A stretch of DNA of 64,000 bases from Augochlora pura (Eukaryota; Arthropoda; Insecta; Hymenoptera; Halictidae). The position numbers were made by a program, and so were the translations under genes. The notes beneath the pieces are model-generated. The model did not search any database. It saw only the letters and a program-made list of their open reading frames with translations, and was not told the DNA's origin. Shown here one piece after another: positions 12,490 to 24,411 of the stretch. The stretch is taken from the NCBI RefSeq assembly GCF_028453695.1, contig NC_135781.1:5282779-5346778 (forward strand), written 5' to 3'. Numbering within the stretch: position 1 is the stretch's first letter; each line of letters starts with the position of its first letter.

Positions 12490-15200
12490 CTGAAACCGAG
12501 CAACGATTAGCTTTTTTTCATGGAAATGCGTGCTCTTTGATCCTGGGCTAGACTCGTCGCCTAAACGCGATTCTAGCTGACCAAAATGATTTTTCTCCTT
12601 ACATTTTTCTCAATGTGTATGCATCCGAATTGGACAAAATTTCATTCTAAGGACGGATAACAGATAAAGGAATAAAATTTTATTCGACGTAATTTTTTAA
12701 GAACTGTACTGTTAAAATATTAAAAAGCGAAAATTTTTCACTCGCTGCCTGATAAGTTAGTTAAATTCAAGTCGTTTGCTTCAATTTCGCAAAAATAATT
12801 TCTCGCTCTAAAAAATGCCCGAATAATATCGTTACTCACTGCATATTGAAAGTAATGCTTTTGTCACGTGTTTGCTCGCGTAAGTAAAAATGTGAAAGGT
12901 TTCAGAGAGATTGTAGTATTATATATGAACACAAACGTATACAAAATGTAATAATTTTATTAAGTCTCTGATTCGTATTCTTAATTAGTTTCATCATTAC
13001 ACAGGACCTCGTGTTCAGTGTCTTAAACAGGATTTTGCTTTTAAGTTACATGTACTTCTATAGTGTTCTAGTTTCGAAGTGAATGCTAGTTAACGCGTTA
13101 TGAAGCTCCAGATGCAGCACGACAGTCAATCCACAAATTAGCGAGTACATCCCCCTTGGACACAGTAATCCTACAAGTCACCTGATGGGCCATTTTCAGC
13201 TTGAAGTACTGCGAACAGTAGATTGGGAACGCAATTTCTCAACTATTAACAACGACATTGATCTGCGGTTAGATGATGTCGGCGATAGAACCGTCATTAA
13301 CGAAAATTAATTTCTCGCTTGTGTCATAAAATTCTTTCTAGATTTATTTTAACAGATCTGTCCAACGAATGAACATCCCATAGTAATTTTTGTTCGGTGC
13401 ATTCAATGAAACTCTCACGATTCATGTTTTTATACAATATTATTTACTCAATGATCGTTTGAAATATTTTTTACAAAAGCTGTAACTATGAAAAAATGCT
13501 GGTTGTGTTCAGGAATGTGTTAGAATTTTCTAATCTGAAAATTCTAAAGCTATTTAGATAACATTTTGTTTGCTAGGGGAACGTTCGCATCTTCGCTCGT
13601 ATCGTATCTCTGCACGCAACTAATTTTGCTGTTAATAACTGTATCGACCGTATTTGAGTGCAGGTCAATTCAGCTCATTCACTTGGGTTCTTTTATAACA
13701 AGCCGGTTCCCATTTCACCCTGCGTTGGTCTGATATAAAAAAGATTACGTTTGACATTTCTCTAGCCAGGGCTATCCGATATTTCTACCACATTGATCAA
13801 GTTTTTATGAAGCAGCAATCCAAACATTTCGATAAAAAGCATTACAATGGTTTTCCAGAAAAATTTTATTCAACGATTAACACTCGAGCGACAAATATCG
13901 GATTTATTTGAAGCCAGAGTATACTATTTAGTTTCTGAAAATTAATTTAAAAGTTCATAGGGTTACGTTAACGTCGAAAATATTTTAATTTGGAAATAAA
14001 ATTATTGATGAGCCTAAGTACACTCGGTTATATTTGAACCAAAAAGGTCCGTCGTTTGTGTAAACGGGAACGGTTTATTCGGTGAAAATATGTTATTTCA
14101 CACAATCTGTCCTAGTATCTTTGTCAGTAACATATTTTGCTGGATAACTGTAGCCGTCTGTCGCAGTTACCTAAAGCACGTGCACTTTAATCCCGATGTC
14201 AATAACAAGGCACCCCACTTCCACCTTAGATACGTAACTGCTCCTCCAACGCAATTTTATTGATTTATTCTGACTCCAGGAAGTATTTGATCACTGAATT
14301 ACCTGTCTGCAAAAAATTGGCGACTGCTCTTTTTCCCACATATTTGGAGAAAATGTTTTCGCGTGCCATCGCGGATGGAAAAATGCTGCGAATTCAAACG
14401 TTTCTAAAAACGTTACAAAATTTTTTTCGCGACGGAACCTACTGTAGATTTAAAGATCGAAGCTTCTCCTTTATAAAGACGTGCAAAAGAATGATGTACG
14501 ATCACTTTTCTCTGTTTTATGGCACAAAAATGGTGAACAAGTTCTACCGTGTCGTACTCTCCTGTATAGCTACAAAGATGACGATATACTTCTCATTCAA
14601 AGTTCAGTAAAATCACCAAAAAAGATCGTCTGTCAACTGCCAAGGTGCCGTTGCAAAGGAGGAAACTTCAATCTTCACGATCGTAGTAGAATCAATCAGA
14701 GAAAATAATCTCTAATTTTCTTAGAAACTTTCAATCGCAATTTCACTTCCAACATTTTCCGGAAGAAAATAAATCTTCAGTTTCCCGCCGACGTATTATG
14801 AAATCTGAGCCTTCTTGCTCTAAGCCGAGTGCGAGTTTATTGTTGCACGATTCCTTTTGACGAAATTATACCGATCAACATGTCAAGGATTTTTCGGCAG
14901 TCCGTAATCGCACGTTCAAACACTTTTTCGAGCCACTGCGTGTACATTCTGTCGCGGAACAGAACGATTCAGACGAAGCCTTCGAATCCATTCAGCATCG
15001 TCAAAAATGTTGCTTGTTGACGTAACAGTTACACGGGAACACGTGTCGACTATTTTCGATTCACTCTAGCGAAAAAAAGAACGCCTACTTCCGGGAACAG
15101 TACGATTTCGTGGTTCCGCGGCTCGTGTTTCGCGGAACGCGCGGACACGATCATTCCGCTTCGTGTCTGATTTTCAGATAATAATAGCACCGTGTGTTAC
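12490..15200. other. Intron-like AT-rich stretch, nothing supported
   Basis: No exon, RNA gene or clear repeat seen. The plus-strand open frame at 14260-14610 is AT-rich, has no flanking splice sites and resembles no family I know. Confidence 0.4.
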
Positions 15201-15225
15201 CTGAGTGATGTCCACGTCTAGACAT
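15201..15225 (-). CDS. Candidate alternative first coding exon (MSRRGHHS)
   Basis: On the minus strand an ATG at 15225 opens eight codons followed by CAG and a GTAACA donor, leaving one base of the next codon (phase 1). Joined to the 12489 exon this makes a continuous frame (MSRRGHHS then DSELG). It sits in a GC/CpG-rich patch of about 300 bp that could be its promoter. The exon is very short and the donor is not the strongest consensus. A competing plus-strand exon overlaps it. Confidence 0.3.
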
Positions 15226-15332
15226 GATCGCGACTCTGCTTTGTTTAATCCGGCGATGATAACGAACGACGGAAATGCGACGAGCAAAACCCCGGAACGT
15301 GCGAAGCGAACGGAGAAATTGTGTCGCGAACG
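15208..15332 (+). CDS. Candidate plus-strand first coding exon, unidentified
   Basis: An ATG at 15208 with a G at -3 opens 41 codons in a GC-rich patch. The peptide starts MSTSRHDRDSALFNPAMITN and ends TPERAKRTEKLCRER. It runs into a good GTGAGT donor at 15333, exiting in phase 2. The composition is hydrophilic and plausible for a disordered N terminus. I found no downstream plus-strand exon in the right phase, so the gene is unproven, and chance open frames are common in GC-rich patches. It overlaps head to head with the minus-strand candidate at 15225. Confidence 0.3.
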
Positions 15333-16206
15333 GTGAGTTTGTTAAATGAACAGCGACTGATGTTTTAAGAAACAGGTGTGGTAATGTTGGGGCAGACGTG
15401 ATTCTAACCTATTCTTGGCGACTGAGCTTTAATTCGTTTAAAACCTTCTTGCATCACGTCAACCTTAGCATTAGTATACTATGTCTTCGGTTTCACGAAA
15501 GTTACGCGAGTCGTGAGAGTATTAAAAACAGCGTCTTGCAACGAAGTCAACGACGCCATGCTGTCGGAAATTTGGCTTCTCTCACAAGAAATATAAACAT
15601 TTACAAATCTTTTTTTATATGCAATCGTCCTAAACAATGTTTAAATAATTAAAGTAGACTTTAATTATCATATGAGACTAATTGCATTCACTGTTCTTGC
15701 CTTAAAAAAATTTAGATAAATTCGAAAGTCTTTATCGGAGCTCCTACTTTGATATTACTATTCCTTCCTTTAGTTAACTAATTTTTCAATTTCCATAAAA
15801 TGAAAACACAGACCGGTTTCGCACTTTTTGCGTCACAAGTTGGTGTCATTATAGCTAACAATTTATAAATTATTATATAAGGCTCTTTAACAGAAAATTA
15901 CTGAATAAATTTCGAAATAAATACAGTATCATTGCCATTATAAAACAATACAGGTCACGTAGTTCTACGTTCGGTGGGCTCGGTGTTAATCACGAATAAA
16001 GTAAGTTCAATATTGCTGGAACAACGGCGGTACCCGCTGCGAGAGACAGCTACTTTCTTTAAAGCGTTTTTGGCACAAGATTCCCACAGTATTCGAAATG
16101 CTTCATTGTTCAAACACTGTGAAACGGTCGCTGATTACGCTCTGTGCTAAAATCCGTAACTAGGCTAGTGTGCTCGTGTGGTTTCGTGCATATGGTGACA
16201 GCTTAC

Positions 16207-16234
16207 CTCGGATCTGATTGAGCCGCAATGCCAT
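16207..16234 (-). CDS. Candidate alternative first coding exon (MALRLNQIR)
   Basis: Minus-strand ATG at 16234, nine codons (MALRLNQIR) plus one base, then a CCGAG/GTAAGC donor. The exit phase is 1, so it splices in frame to the exon at 12489 (next residue Asp). The upstream sequence (16235-16400) is moderately GC-rich, as expected for a 5' UTR or promoter. I infer that this is one of several alternative starts of the same gene. Confidence 0.4.
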
Positions 16235-19200
16235 ATCGCAAAGCGAAAAGTTGCACCGGCGACATGAGCAGAGGGTAATGTCAGATGGAAACAGAGGTCT
16301 CAAGATGACGGTCAAGGAAAGAGAATTGTACGGGTGCCTAATGCGTTCTGCTCGAAACACATTCGACGATTCACGAGTGCTGTGAACGGCGGTTGGGGGA
16401 GGGTGATAAACAAAGCACTGGTTCTTTCTTGACCGTTCGGAGCAAGATAGAAATTAAGAGGTACAATAAGCAAAAAAGAAGCGTTAATGTGTGAGGAACG
16501 ACCTCATGGACCTCTGCCTAACGACTAAAAAGTTGGGCGTCCCCCAAGTACAAGGACAGTCACGTTTTTGGCAAAAGGCCGCGCATCCTTGCCGGGAATA
16601 CGGTATTTCCCTGAATATTTGCGACACGTACGTCGCCTCTTCTCGATCCCACCTGGTTCAGAATTATTTCCGACGATTCGAGCGTCTAGGGAGATCCGTG
16701 GTGACGTAATCAGCGAAATCTCGAGGAAAGGAAGGAGTGGCACGAAAGGGACACATTTAAATTGAAAAACCATTCTACCTACGCTTTACAGCATTTCAAA
16801 GGTCAAATATCTGGCTATAAATATACGTGGACACCGTCCATCTGTTTCTATTAATTTGCTAATAATGTTACTACGATTTTTTAAATTATCATTCAACTAA
16901 CTACGAATTTCAAATCGTTACGTACGTCCTACTCATTTTTTTGCAACTAAAATTCAGCTCTCTGCTAATTAAATTTGCATATTTGTAATTTTTGGCAATG
17001 AAATTCATATTGAAATATATTTTAATTGTGACAGTTAATTTAAATCTTCGCATGTCTTTATAAGCTCTGTTAAAACTAACGTGAAAACTATCTGAAAAAT
17101 GTATAATAATAGAAATTGATAAATAAAATTATAAACGATCCGAAACCTCTATAGTTCTATTTTCGGCAAAGAGGACCACCGTTCGAGCGTTAATCGTTAT
17201 GTTCAAGTGACGCTTATCAAGATGATTATCTCAAATTGTTGGCACTCGTCGAACTAATTTTATTTATGCTTTAGCCGGTATTTTGCCGCCGGTCGAAATA
17301 AAGCTACTTCGTATTTACTCGTTATTTTTGTCCCGAGTAAGATGTATATAACTCCGTCGCGAAGGTAGGACAATATTAGCGATGGGAACGAGATCAACAC
17401 GTAGTCGTGAATATTAATCGGTAGACTACCCAAGATTTGTCTCATCAGGCTCGATTAATATTTCATTAGTATGCCAGAACTGTATATTCTGAAATCGTCT
17501 GATTATGTATGTAAAGTGTATAGTCAGATCGTATTTGTACAATTACGTTCACCCGAGCAAATAGTTCCTAGATTAAAGCAAATGAGATAATTGGCGAAAG
17601 CTCAAACGTAGTTTATCGATGGATTGCGAATCTTTCGTGCAGAATTAAAATTGTCTGGATTAATTTTAGCGTCTATTCTAGTGTCTATTGTAGAAAGATT
17701 TAATTTTTTTTTTATTCAACTTTAATAGATTGCATATTTAAAGAAAATATAATATATATATTTAAATTCTTTGAAAGCTTCGATTGCCGTATATTTAATA
17801 TACCATTTTTGTCATAAATGCATACAAATTAATATAATAATATGAGTATAATTATGGATTTTATGATACAGCATACTAGAGTACGCAGAAATATTTATTC
17901 TAAAAGAAAAGAAATTACCACTAATTTAACTTACAATTACAGAATAACAGATTAATAAATTACGATATTCATAAGACGTACTTGCCCACATTACTGGATA
18001 CGATCGAGGCCACAGCTACGTTCACGGATTTGAATCCAGATTGTCCGGAACGGTATATATAAATATTCTGTGCGACGTTAAAATGAAAAAGAATGTCTCG
18101 CCAATAATTTTGATAGAACTACGACCTCAGATGATAAACGTTTATCTGTGTCCAATTGAATGTTATTTGTTGATAAAGAAGGCATATGCACATACCGTGA
18201 AGTTTCTCCATTTATTACGAACATTAATCGACAGAGTTTAAGTTGGCGGAGAAATTAATTGTAAAACCGTTCAACTTAAAATACGACGCATATTTCGATC
18301 TCTCAATTTCTTTCGGCTTAGATAAAAATTCTATTATTCAAACCTTGGTCTCGTCTGGCCAGTATCCGCATTATGGTAGCTGTCAAATCGTAAAACATTT
18401 ATGATAAGCGTAATATCGCTGGCACTTGACCGATAGCTCATTATTTCGGTCTCAATTAGTATTAAGTGACCACATACGTGCTCGTTATACAGAGAAGGTC
18501 ACAAGTTCGTCTCTACTTCGAGAAGAGTTCAGGCTCTGCGCATAAAAAACGTTTCGTTTTACCGTTGAAAGACAGCCCGATCATCAATCGCGAATCGATC
18601 ATCATTAAAATGTATTCTGTGCCGTTTATTCAATGACAGAAACTCGATCAACGCGTGGCTAAAATTTTTGAGAAATAAAAAAATTAAAGACGTCCTCGGA
18701 GCTATCTTTTGTTTTTAATTACTCACTGTGAAAATTGATACGTATATATTTTTTATTTAGAATTCATTTAGAATCTTTTAAGTTTAAGATCGTAAACAGA
18801 GCAGCAAGAGGAGAAACTTTAACGAAAAAGCGTAGATCGAAATAAAACAATTAAAAAGAGACGATAAGACATTCAATAAAACCGACAGAATTGGAAAATG
18901 ATTGCTTCGAGCATGGAAGATAGCTTGGAGGCAGCCAAACTGAAGAACACGACTTGGAAATGAATTTGTAGCGCCGGTTGAAAGCAAAACCCAAGTCGGA
19001 GCCAAGCAATATACGATCAGGCAAATTTATGACGGTGCCGACAGCGAAAGTTTTCTCCGTGCTATAATTTTGCAATTTGGCGTACGGTCAAGTTCACCGA
19101 CTCGCGAATTCGCTTGGAGAAGGACTAAACAATTGGAGGAAACGTATCCTGGCGCAGCACTGCTCCGACAATGATCGCAAGAAATGCAATACTCTAGAAA

Positions 19201-21419
19201 GCGAACGTGATTTGCAGTAAATTCTCTTCAATAATCATCTCGTAAACAAAAATGTAGAATTTTGCAGAAGGAGATACGAATATTCGAATCTCGCGGCGCG
19301 TTATTATAGTTGTTGTCGTTCGGCGACTAGAAAAACATGCGGCGGAGCTCGGATAATAACATCTCCTCTTCCAAAATTCTCCGTGTTTGTTGACAAACTA
19401 AGGGACAATTACGAGCCCACTTAACTGAAGGAAAAGGAACAAGAATAGCTCAAATAAAGCTGACAATTTAATCGGGGAAATGGTTTCGTTTCGAACACCG
19501 TGTCTGCGACTGTTTCCGAAACAACGTTGATTTTATTACCAATTTCATACGTTGTTCGATTCAACATTACACATTGTTCCACGGGAAATCAAAACGTTTG
19601 TTTTCGTGGAAGGCGAATTTCCGTTCGTTATTTGCGCTAACGGTGTTTTTGAACGTGCAATTTAGTTTCTGCCAAACAGTGCATGAACAGGATAAATTGC
19701 TAGCTTAGTCAAACAGAAACGCAGTTCGCCGTGTGATTTGCAATGCAGGATTCTGCACTTTGTCCGCGATGACTGTACCAATGATACAAACAGATGGCCA
19801 CTTGCATTTACGGTAATCTTAAAATGCAGAACATTGTTCAGATACTAATGTTTTAAATAAATGTTAACTGCGCAGTATTCGCTGCATATGCATGTATAAT
19901 GATATACTGGAATATATGTATATTAATATATGCGTATATAAAATACTGAACCGATAAATAAATAACATGTGCTATAATTTAAAAATCAATGCACTTCATA
20001 CATCGAAAAGCTGCAATCATTTCTGCAGTTTAATTTAATTTATGCAGAACGTTAAACTAGGATAATAGAAACAGTAAGATCAAAATAAAAAGGTATTACG
20101 TAGCAATCGATTTAATGCTCACGAAAATCCTGAAATCTCGACTTGAAATTTGCAGTGAGAAGAAAGATTCCCGGTAATCTGTTGAAAGCCGTTTATCGAT
20201 TAATATACAGATATACACGGACGTTACGTGCGGCAAGTAAATGAATCTGGGTTAGATCTTGCAACTTGCAACCGACACGCGTCAATCCTCTTAACGGATT
20301 TTCGTCAGTTTGACGGAACACGATGATCTTGTTTCTGTTGGATTATTAGACAAAACACGAAAACCATGTGTCCCACCGGGAACGCTAAATTGCTGTTCCA
20401 CGTCGTCCCGGTTTTTTTGCATTCTTGCAAGCACAGCGCGTGCACGAGCATGTGTGCACGTGCATGCACAGACGCACACGAGCACGCACTTGTCGCACAT
20501 ACAGGTACACAACACCACTTCGAAGACTATGAATAAAGGATGAAAGGGGAGAGTGTATCTATACGTGGCTAATTAGACAATAGGTCAAGGTTCAGGAATT
20601 TTCTATGCCTCTGTCTAATTGTTGTTTTATGATTACATTATACTTTGCTAAAATCGTGGCGCCGCTTTCAGTTAGAAATGATCGCGGCATAAATATAGTG
20701 GCCTGAGAATGTGTTTCAGGAACAACAATTTTAACGTAAAAAACGTCGAAGTAACGTTCAATTTGTTATTTCATTACTTCAGCAGCCAAGCTGGAAGTTC
20801 GAAGCAACTGAAATTCGTTTATACTTTATTCCATCGAACAGCAGATATTGACTAATGGATTTACTCCGTGGAAATTGGTCAAGGTCAGAGTGATTTCGTG
20901 TCCTTATAATAATGTTTACTTTAGAACGATAATACGAGCAGTATTTTGTTTGTATTTTGGTACTATGATCGCGGTTCTTGCGGAAATCGTTAACTCGAAG
21001 GATTAGTCGATTAAAATAAGTTCACGCGAAAATGTTTAAGCTTTAAACTAAGTGAATTTATTACGGTAAAACGGTATGAAAATAAAATATCTCGGCATTA
21101 AATCGCAGTTGAAAGTAATAAAACGCGATTTAAAAGTAGCAACAAGAAACAACTTTTGCGCGCTTGCCTTTGTGCAGAACTATGGTAAGCATTTTGCTTA
21201 CGAAACCTTGCACGAAGACACAACAATGGTTTCCTAACTATATTCATGTTCGACACATCAATGTACTCTGAACCATTCGCAATGCAACATAAAAGACAAT
21301 TCACGTTATTACTTTACGACCGATTTACTAACAAAAAAAAAAAAGGAAAAAGGAACAGGTGCATGTTTTCTTTGCTATACGTCGGCGTCTAGAAAAATCA
21401 GTCTCCATCGCGCACTTAC

Positions 21420-21444
21420 GTCTCCGATCAAAGTACCGCAACAT
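21420..21444 (-). CDS. Weak candidate alternative first exon (MLRYFDRR)
   Basis: Minus-strand ATG at 21444, eight codons and one base, then an ACGTAAGT donor. It also leaves in phase 1 and so could join the 12489 exon. There is no GC-rich promoter around it, and an in-frame match by chance is one in three, so this is the weakest of the set. Confidence 0.15.
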
Positions 21445-21852
21445 AAACTATAAATAAACACGCAATCTACATGTATGCACGCTAATGAGGCATCATAACT
21501 CCTTACCTTCCGACAGTTATTGTAACACATACGCATTCGTTTGACTTTCTTCATCGCCAGAACTACGGAACACGCTACAGATGATAACTTTATAATGCAT
21601 CATTAAAAAAATAATCTAAACGTTATAATACATTATTAAAAAATAATTTCAAAGTCACAAGATCCGTCGTCTCGACGGGCAATTCTATCGTTAACGCAGC
21701 GTAATATAGTCATACAATTAAACTATCTATATTTTGAAAATTCAACGATGAAGAGGAAATGACTAGACGCTAATTTTCAGCGCCACTTTTCCGGCGAGCA
21801 AATTAAGAAACAGGTGGGTAATGATTGATGCAAGCAGGAAACGGCCACTTAC

Positions 21853-21937
21853 CTTTTTTTTGAAACAGCTGCATCGTGTCGGACTGCGCTGGATCTTCCT
21901 CGGGACTTTCGTTAGCGGGATCAGCCTCGGACGACAT
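21853..21937 (-). CDS. First coding exon (MSSEADP...) of the unidentified minus-strand gene
   Basis: Minus-strand ATG at 21937 opens 28 codons, starting MSSEADPANESPEEDPAQSD and ending TMQLFQKK. A strong GTAAGT donor follows 21853, with exit in phase 1. The acidic, Ser/Pro-rich start is typical of disordered N termini. About 600 bp of GC/CpG-rich sequence immediately upstream (to about 22560) looks like a promoter and 5' UTR. The frame is open further upstream, but this ATG is the first that gives a sensible peptide. Joined to 12489 the next residue is Asp. Product unknown. Confidence 0.55.
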
Positions 21938-22560
21938 AAATTTAACTTCCGATAGTTTCTGCTTCCGGTAGTGGAATGAACAAAGACAACCTCGCCCGAC
22001 CCGCCACTGCACACCTTGCCAATGCCGCTTCCTCGGCCGTGTCGTACCGGTGGAATTTCTGAGGATGCCTATCGACCGCCTAGATGTGCCTCGAGGCACA
22101 ATCGAACCAATCGACCAATGAAAGTAATAGAGAATAGTCACGTGCGGGTCTCGACGATATATTAACTATTAATCTGTCACAAACGCCGCGTCCGGGGTGC
22201 CAAAATTCGTCACGTTTCGCGCCGCGCCGTTGTGCAACGGCACAATTTTACGTCGGGCGTCGCGTACCGAAAAACCTATATATCTTCGATCGATCGCACG
22301 ATGAATGAAATTTCGTTCCCGACCGACCGGAATTGCTCTGTGCTCGGGGTTCAACAATAGACCAACAGACAACCGGGTGACGTTACTTTCACCGGTGCGT
22401 CTAAACTGAATCGAGGAACGGTGTTTGTGTTGAATTAGCAACCTGTCTCCGCGAACACACGCGTGCCTGCGGTACGGTAACACGGGGCCTCTTGCAACCA
22501 AATTTCAAACTACCGATGGTCGCCTCGAAGATGAAATTATTATGAAACGCGATCCCGGTA
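21938..22560 (-). promoter_or_regulatory. GC/CpG-rich probable promoter and 5' UTR
   Basis: CpG-dense block directly upstream of the MSSEADP exon. It contains long chance frames on the minus strand (for example 22169-22501) but no convincing protein. I infer the principal promoter of the minus-strand gene; no TATA or initiator was identified. Confidence 0.4.
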
Positions 22561-24411
22561 AAAAAAAAACTCTTCAGTAAAGAGTGATTAAGTCGACGCA
22601 TATCTTGTTACAAGATAAATAGTTATTTTAAGGGATCGGCAAGTTTAGTGTTTCAAATACTGTATAGAAAACTGTAAATCGAGCAATGTTAAGATAAATT
22701 TTTGATAAATCAATGCAAGCTGTTTCACTCTATAACTTTTTCGTTGAAAGAACGCATCTCGGGCTGACCGTGTTATTTTTACCTCTGGCAATCACGTTTC
22801 CCACAATGTAGCAGCGTCTTGGAACGCATCGTCCACGTTTGGCGGGATGTTACTGTATTTTCCGAATCTTGGGTCAATGATCGGCGACTCGGTGACGCGT
22901 TTCTGAGTTTTCTGGCCCAAGATGACAGAGGCGTATTTACTGTTAGCACGGATAGACGAACTGAAACTGTCTTCCTTGTGCAGCTAAGAAACGTTATCGC
23001 GGCGTGAAGTCCGGAAATTCAGCGGTATCGAAAGATTAAGGTCGAGACGAAGTGCGAAAGCACATTAAGGATAGTTTGTGTGCGTGTCTCGATGCGTGGC
23101 GTCGTCGTCGGTGCATGCGGATCAGAGAGTTCGTTACGCAAAAAGAATTTTCTGACAGGGTTTACTGAACTTTATTAACACGTAACAATGAAACCGGAAG
23201 TTAGGTAGGATTCGGTATTATGAGAAATTAGACGATCGCACGCGCTTTTACGGACCGTTCCCGGCAGACTGATTGTAAGATAGTCCAGTCAAAAATCTAA
23301 AGGTTTATTTTTGGTCAGATTGTCGCGCCAAAGGGGTATAACGTGGCCAATTGCGACGAAACGATTAGTCTGGCCCGATTCTCTACAGCCCGTTCGAACA
23401 GATTCCGCCTGTGCTAAGATGACTAAAAAAACCATTACAAAACTAACATCTTTTCTTTTTTTTTCGGTTTTTTTTTTCATTTTTACTTCTTTCATATTTT
23501 ATCAATGTCCGGCTATACACGTTTGTTTCACGGTAATACTTCCCTATAGCCTCAAAAGACACTTTATTTTTTCTTTGTATTTACGTAATTGTACTAGTTC
23601 CTCGTAAAGGTCGGACAGCGTTTTGAATATCAAACGCTAGCCAATCAACGTTTTCAACGGTCATTACACGCGACATCGCGTTCAAACATCCTTCAAACAA
23701 TACACGGTAAACGTTTCAAAAATAAGTATCGATACTCATTCCATTTCATCTACACTGTCGTACGTTCGATCTTATACAATAAAAACGGCGCTATAGTATT
23801 AACGCGCAGTGGGCTCGCTGCGCCAAACGATTTGAACGAGAGAGCACTATTGAGATACAATTCATAAGAGTAGTATACGTATCTAGGAATAACACCTGTG
23901 TGGAGTACAGAGTAAGACTTATTGCGTGATTCTTACTTGCAAGGAGTGCTAGCCAAATGGTCCCCTCGGATCGCCATGAAACTAACATGTAACACGAATG
24001 TCGGAAAAATATTCGACACACACGCGTTTTAACGGCTACCATTCGTATTTGTATTCACGTGCATTTTCAATTGTGATCTGGTTCCGTAGAACCTTCGTTT
24101 ATCCTCGCAATTGTCTACCGATCTAGATACGAATGAAATACGAGTAAGCTGTAATCTCTAACGACTACTTGTGTGCTAAATAGTGTAACAAACGCTTCGC
24201 ATTCGTATTCTGCGCACTGGGACCTTTTTAGAAATAATAGTTTCTGTCGAGTACTTTGTCGAGCTTTATATTACGTATACGTTTCATGAAAGTCGGAGGG
24301 GCAAAACTTGGATAACGCCCGTTCTTAATGACACTCGATCTATGCCCGATACAAGTAGGATTATACAGCTGAATACGCGCGCATCGTCATTTAAAAGTAC
24401 AATTTCAACGG
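22561..24411. other. Intergenic, one short coding-like plus-strand patch
   Basis: From 22768 to 23007 a plus-strand frame reads with protein-like composition (RIVHVWRDVTVFSESWVNDR and so on) to a TGA. It lacks an ATG or a strong acceptor and matches nothing I know. The rest is unremarkable, with the PTAR1 3' flank at the right end. Confidence 0.35.

Noticed and set aside
12075..12551. Plus-strand open frame of 158 codons
   Set aside because: It is antisense to the strong minus-strand exon at 12489-12234, which has a proper acceptor, donor and phase. The plus frame has no flanking splice support and no homology.
20400..20520. Cys/His/Ala-rich frames near an imperfect CA/GC dinucleotide tract
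   Set aside because: The peptides arise from the repetitive GCACAC-type sequence; no gene structure.
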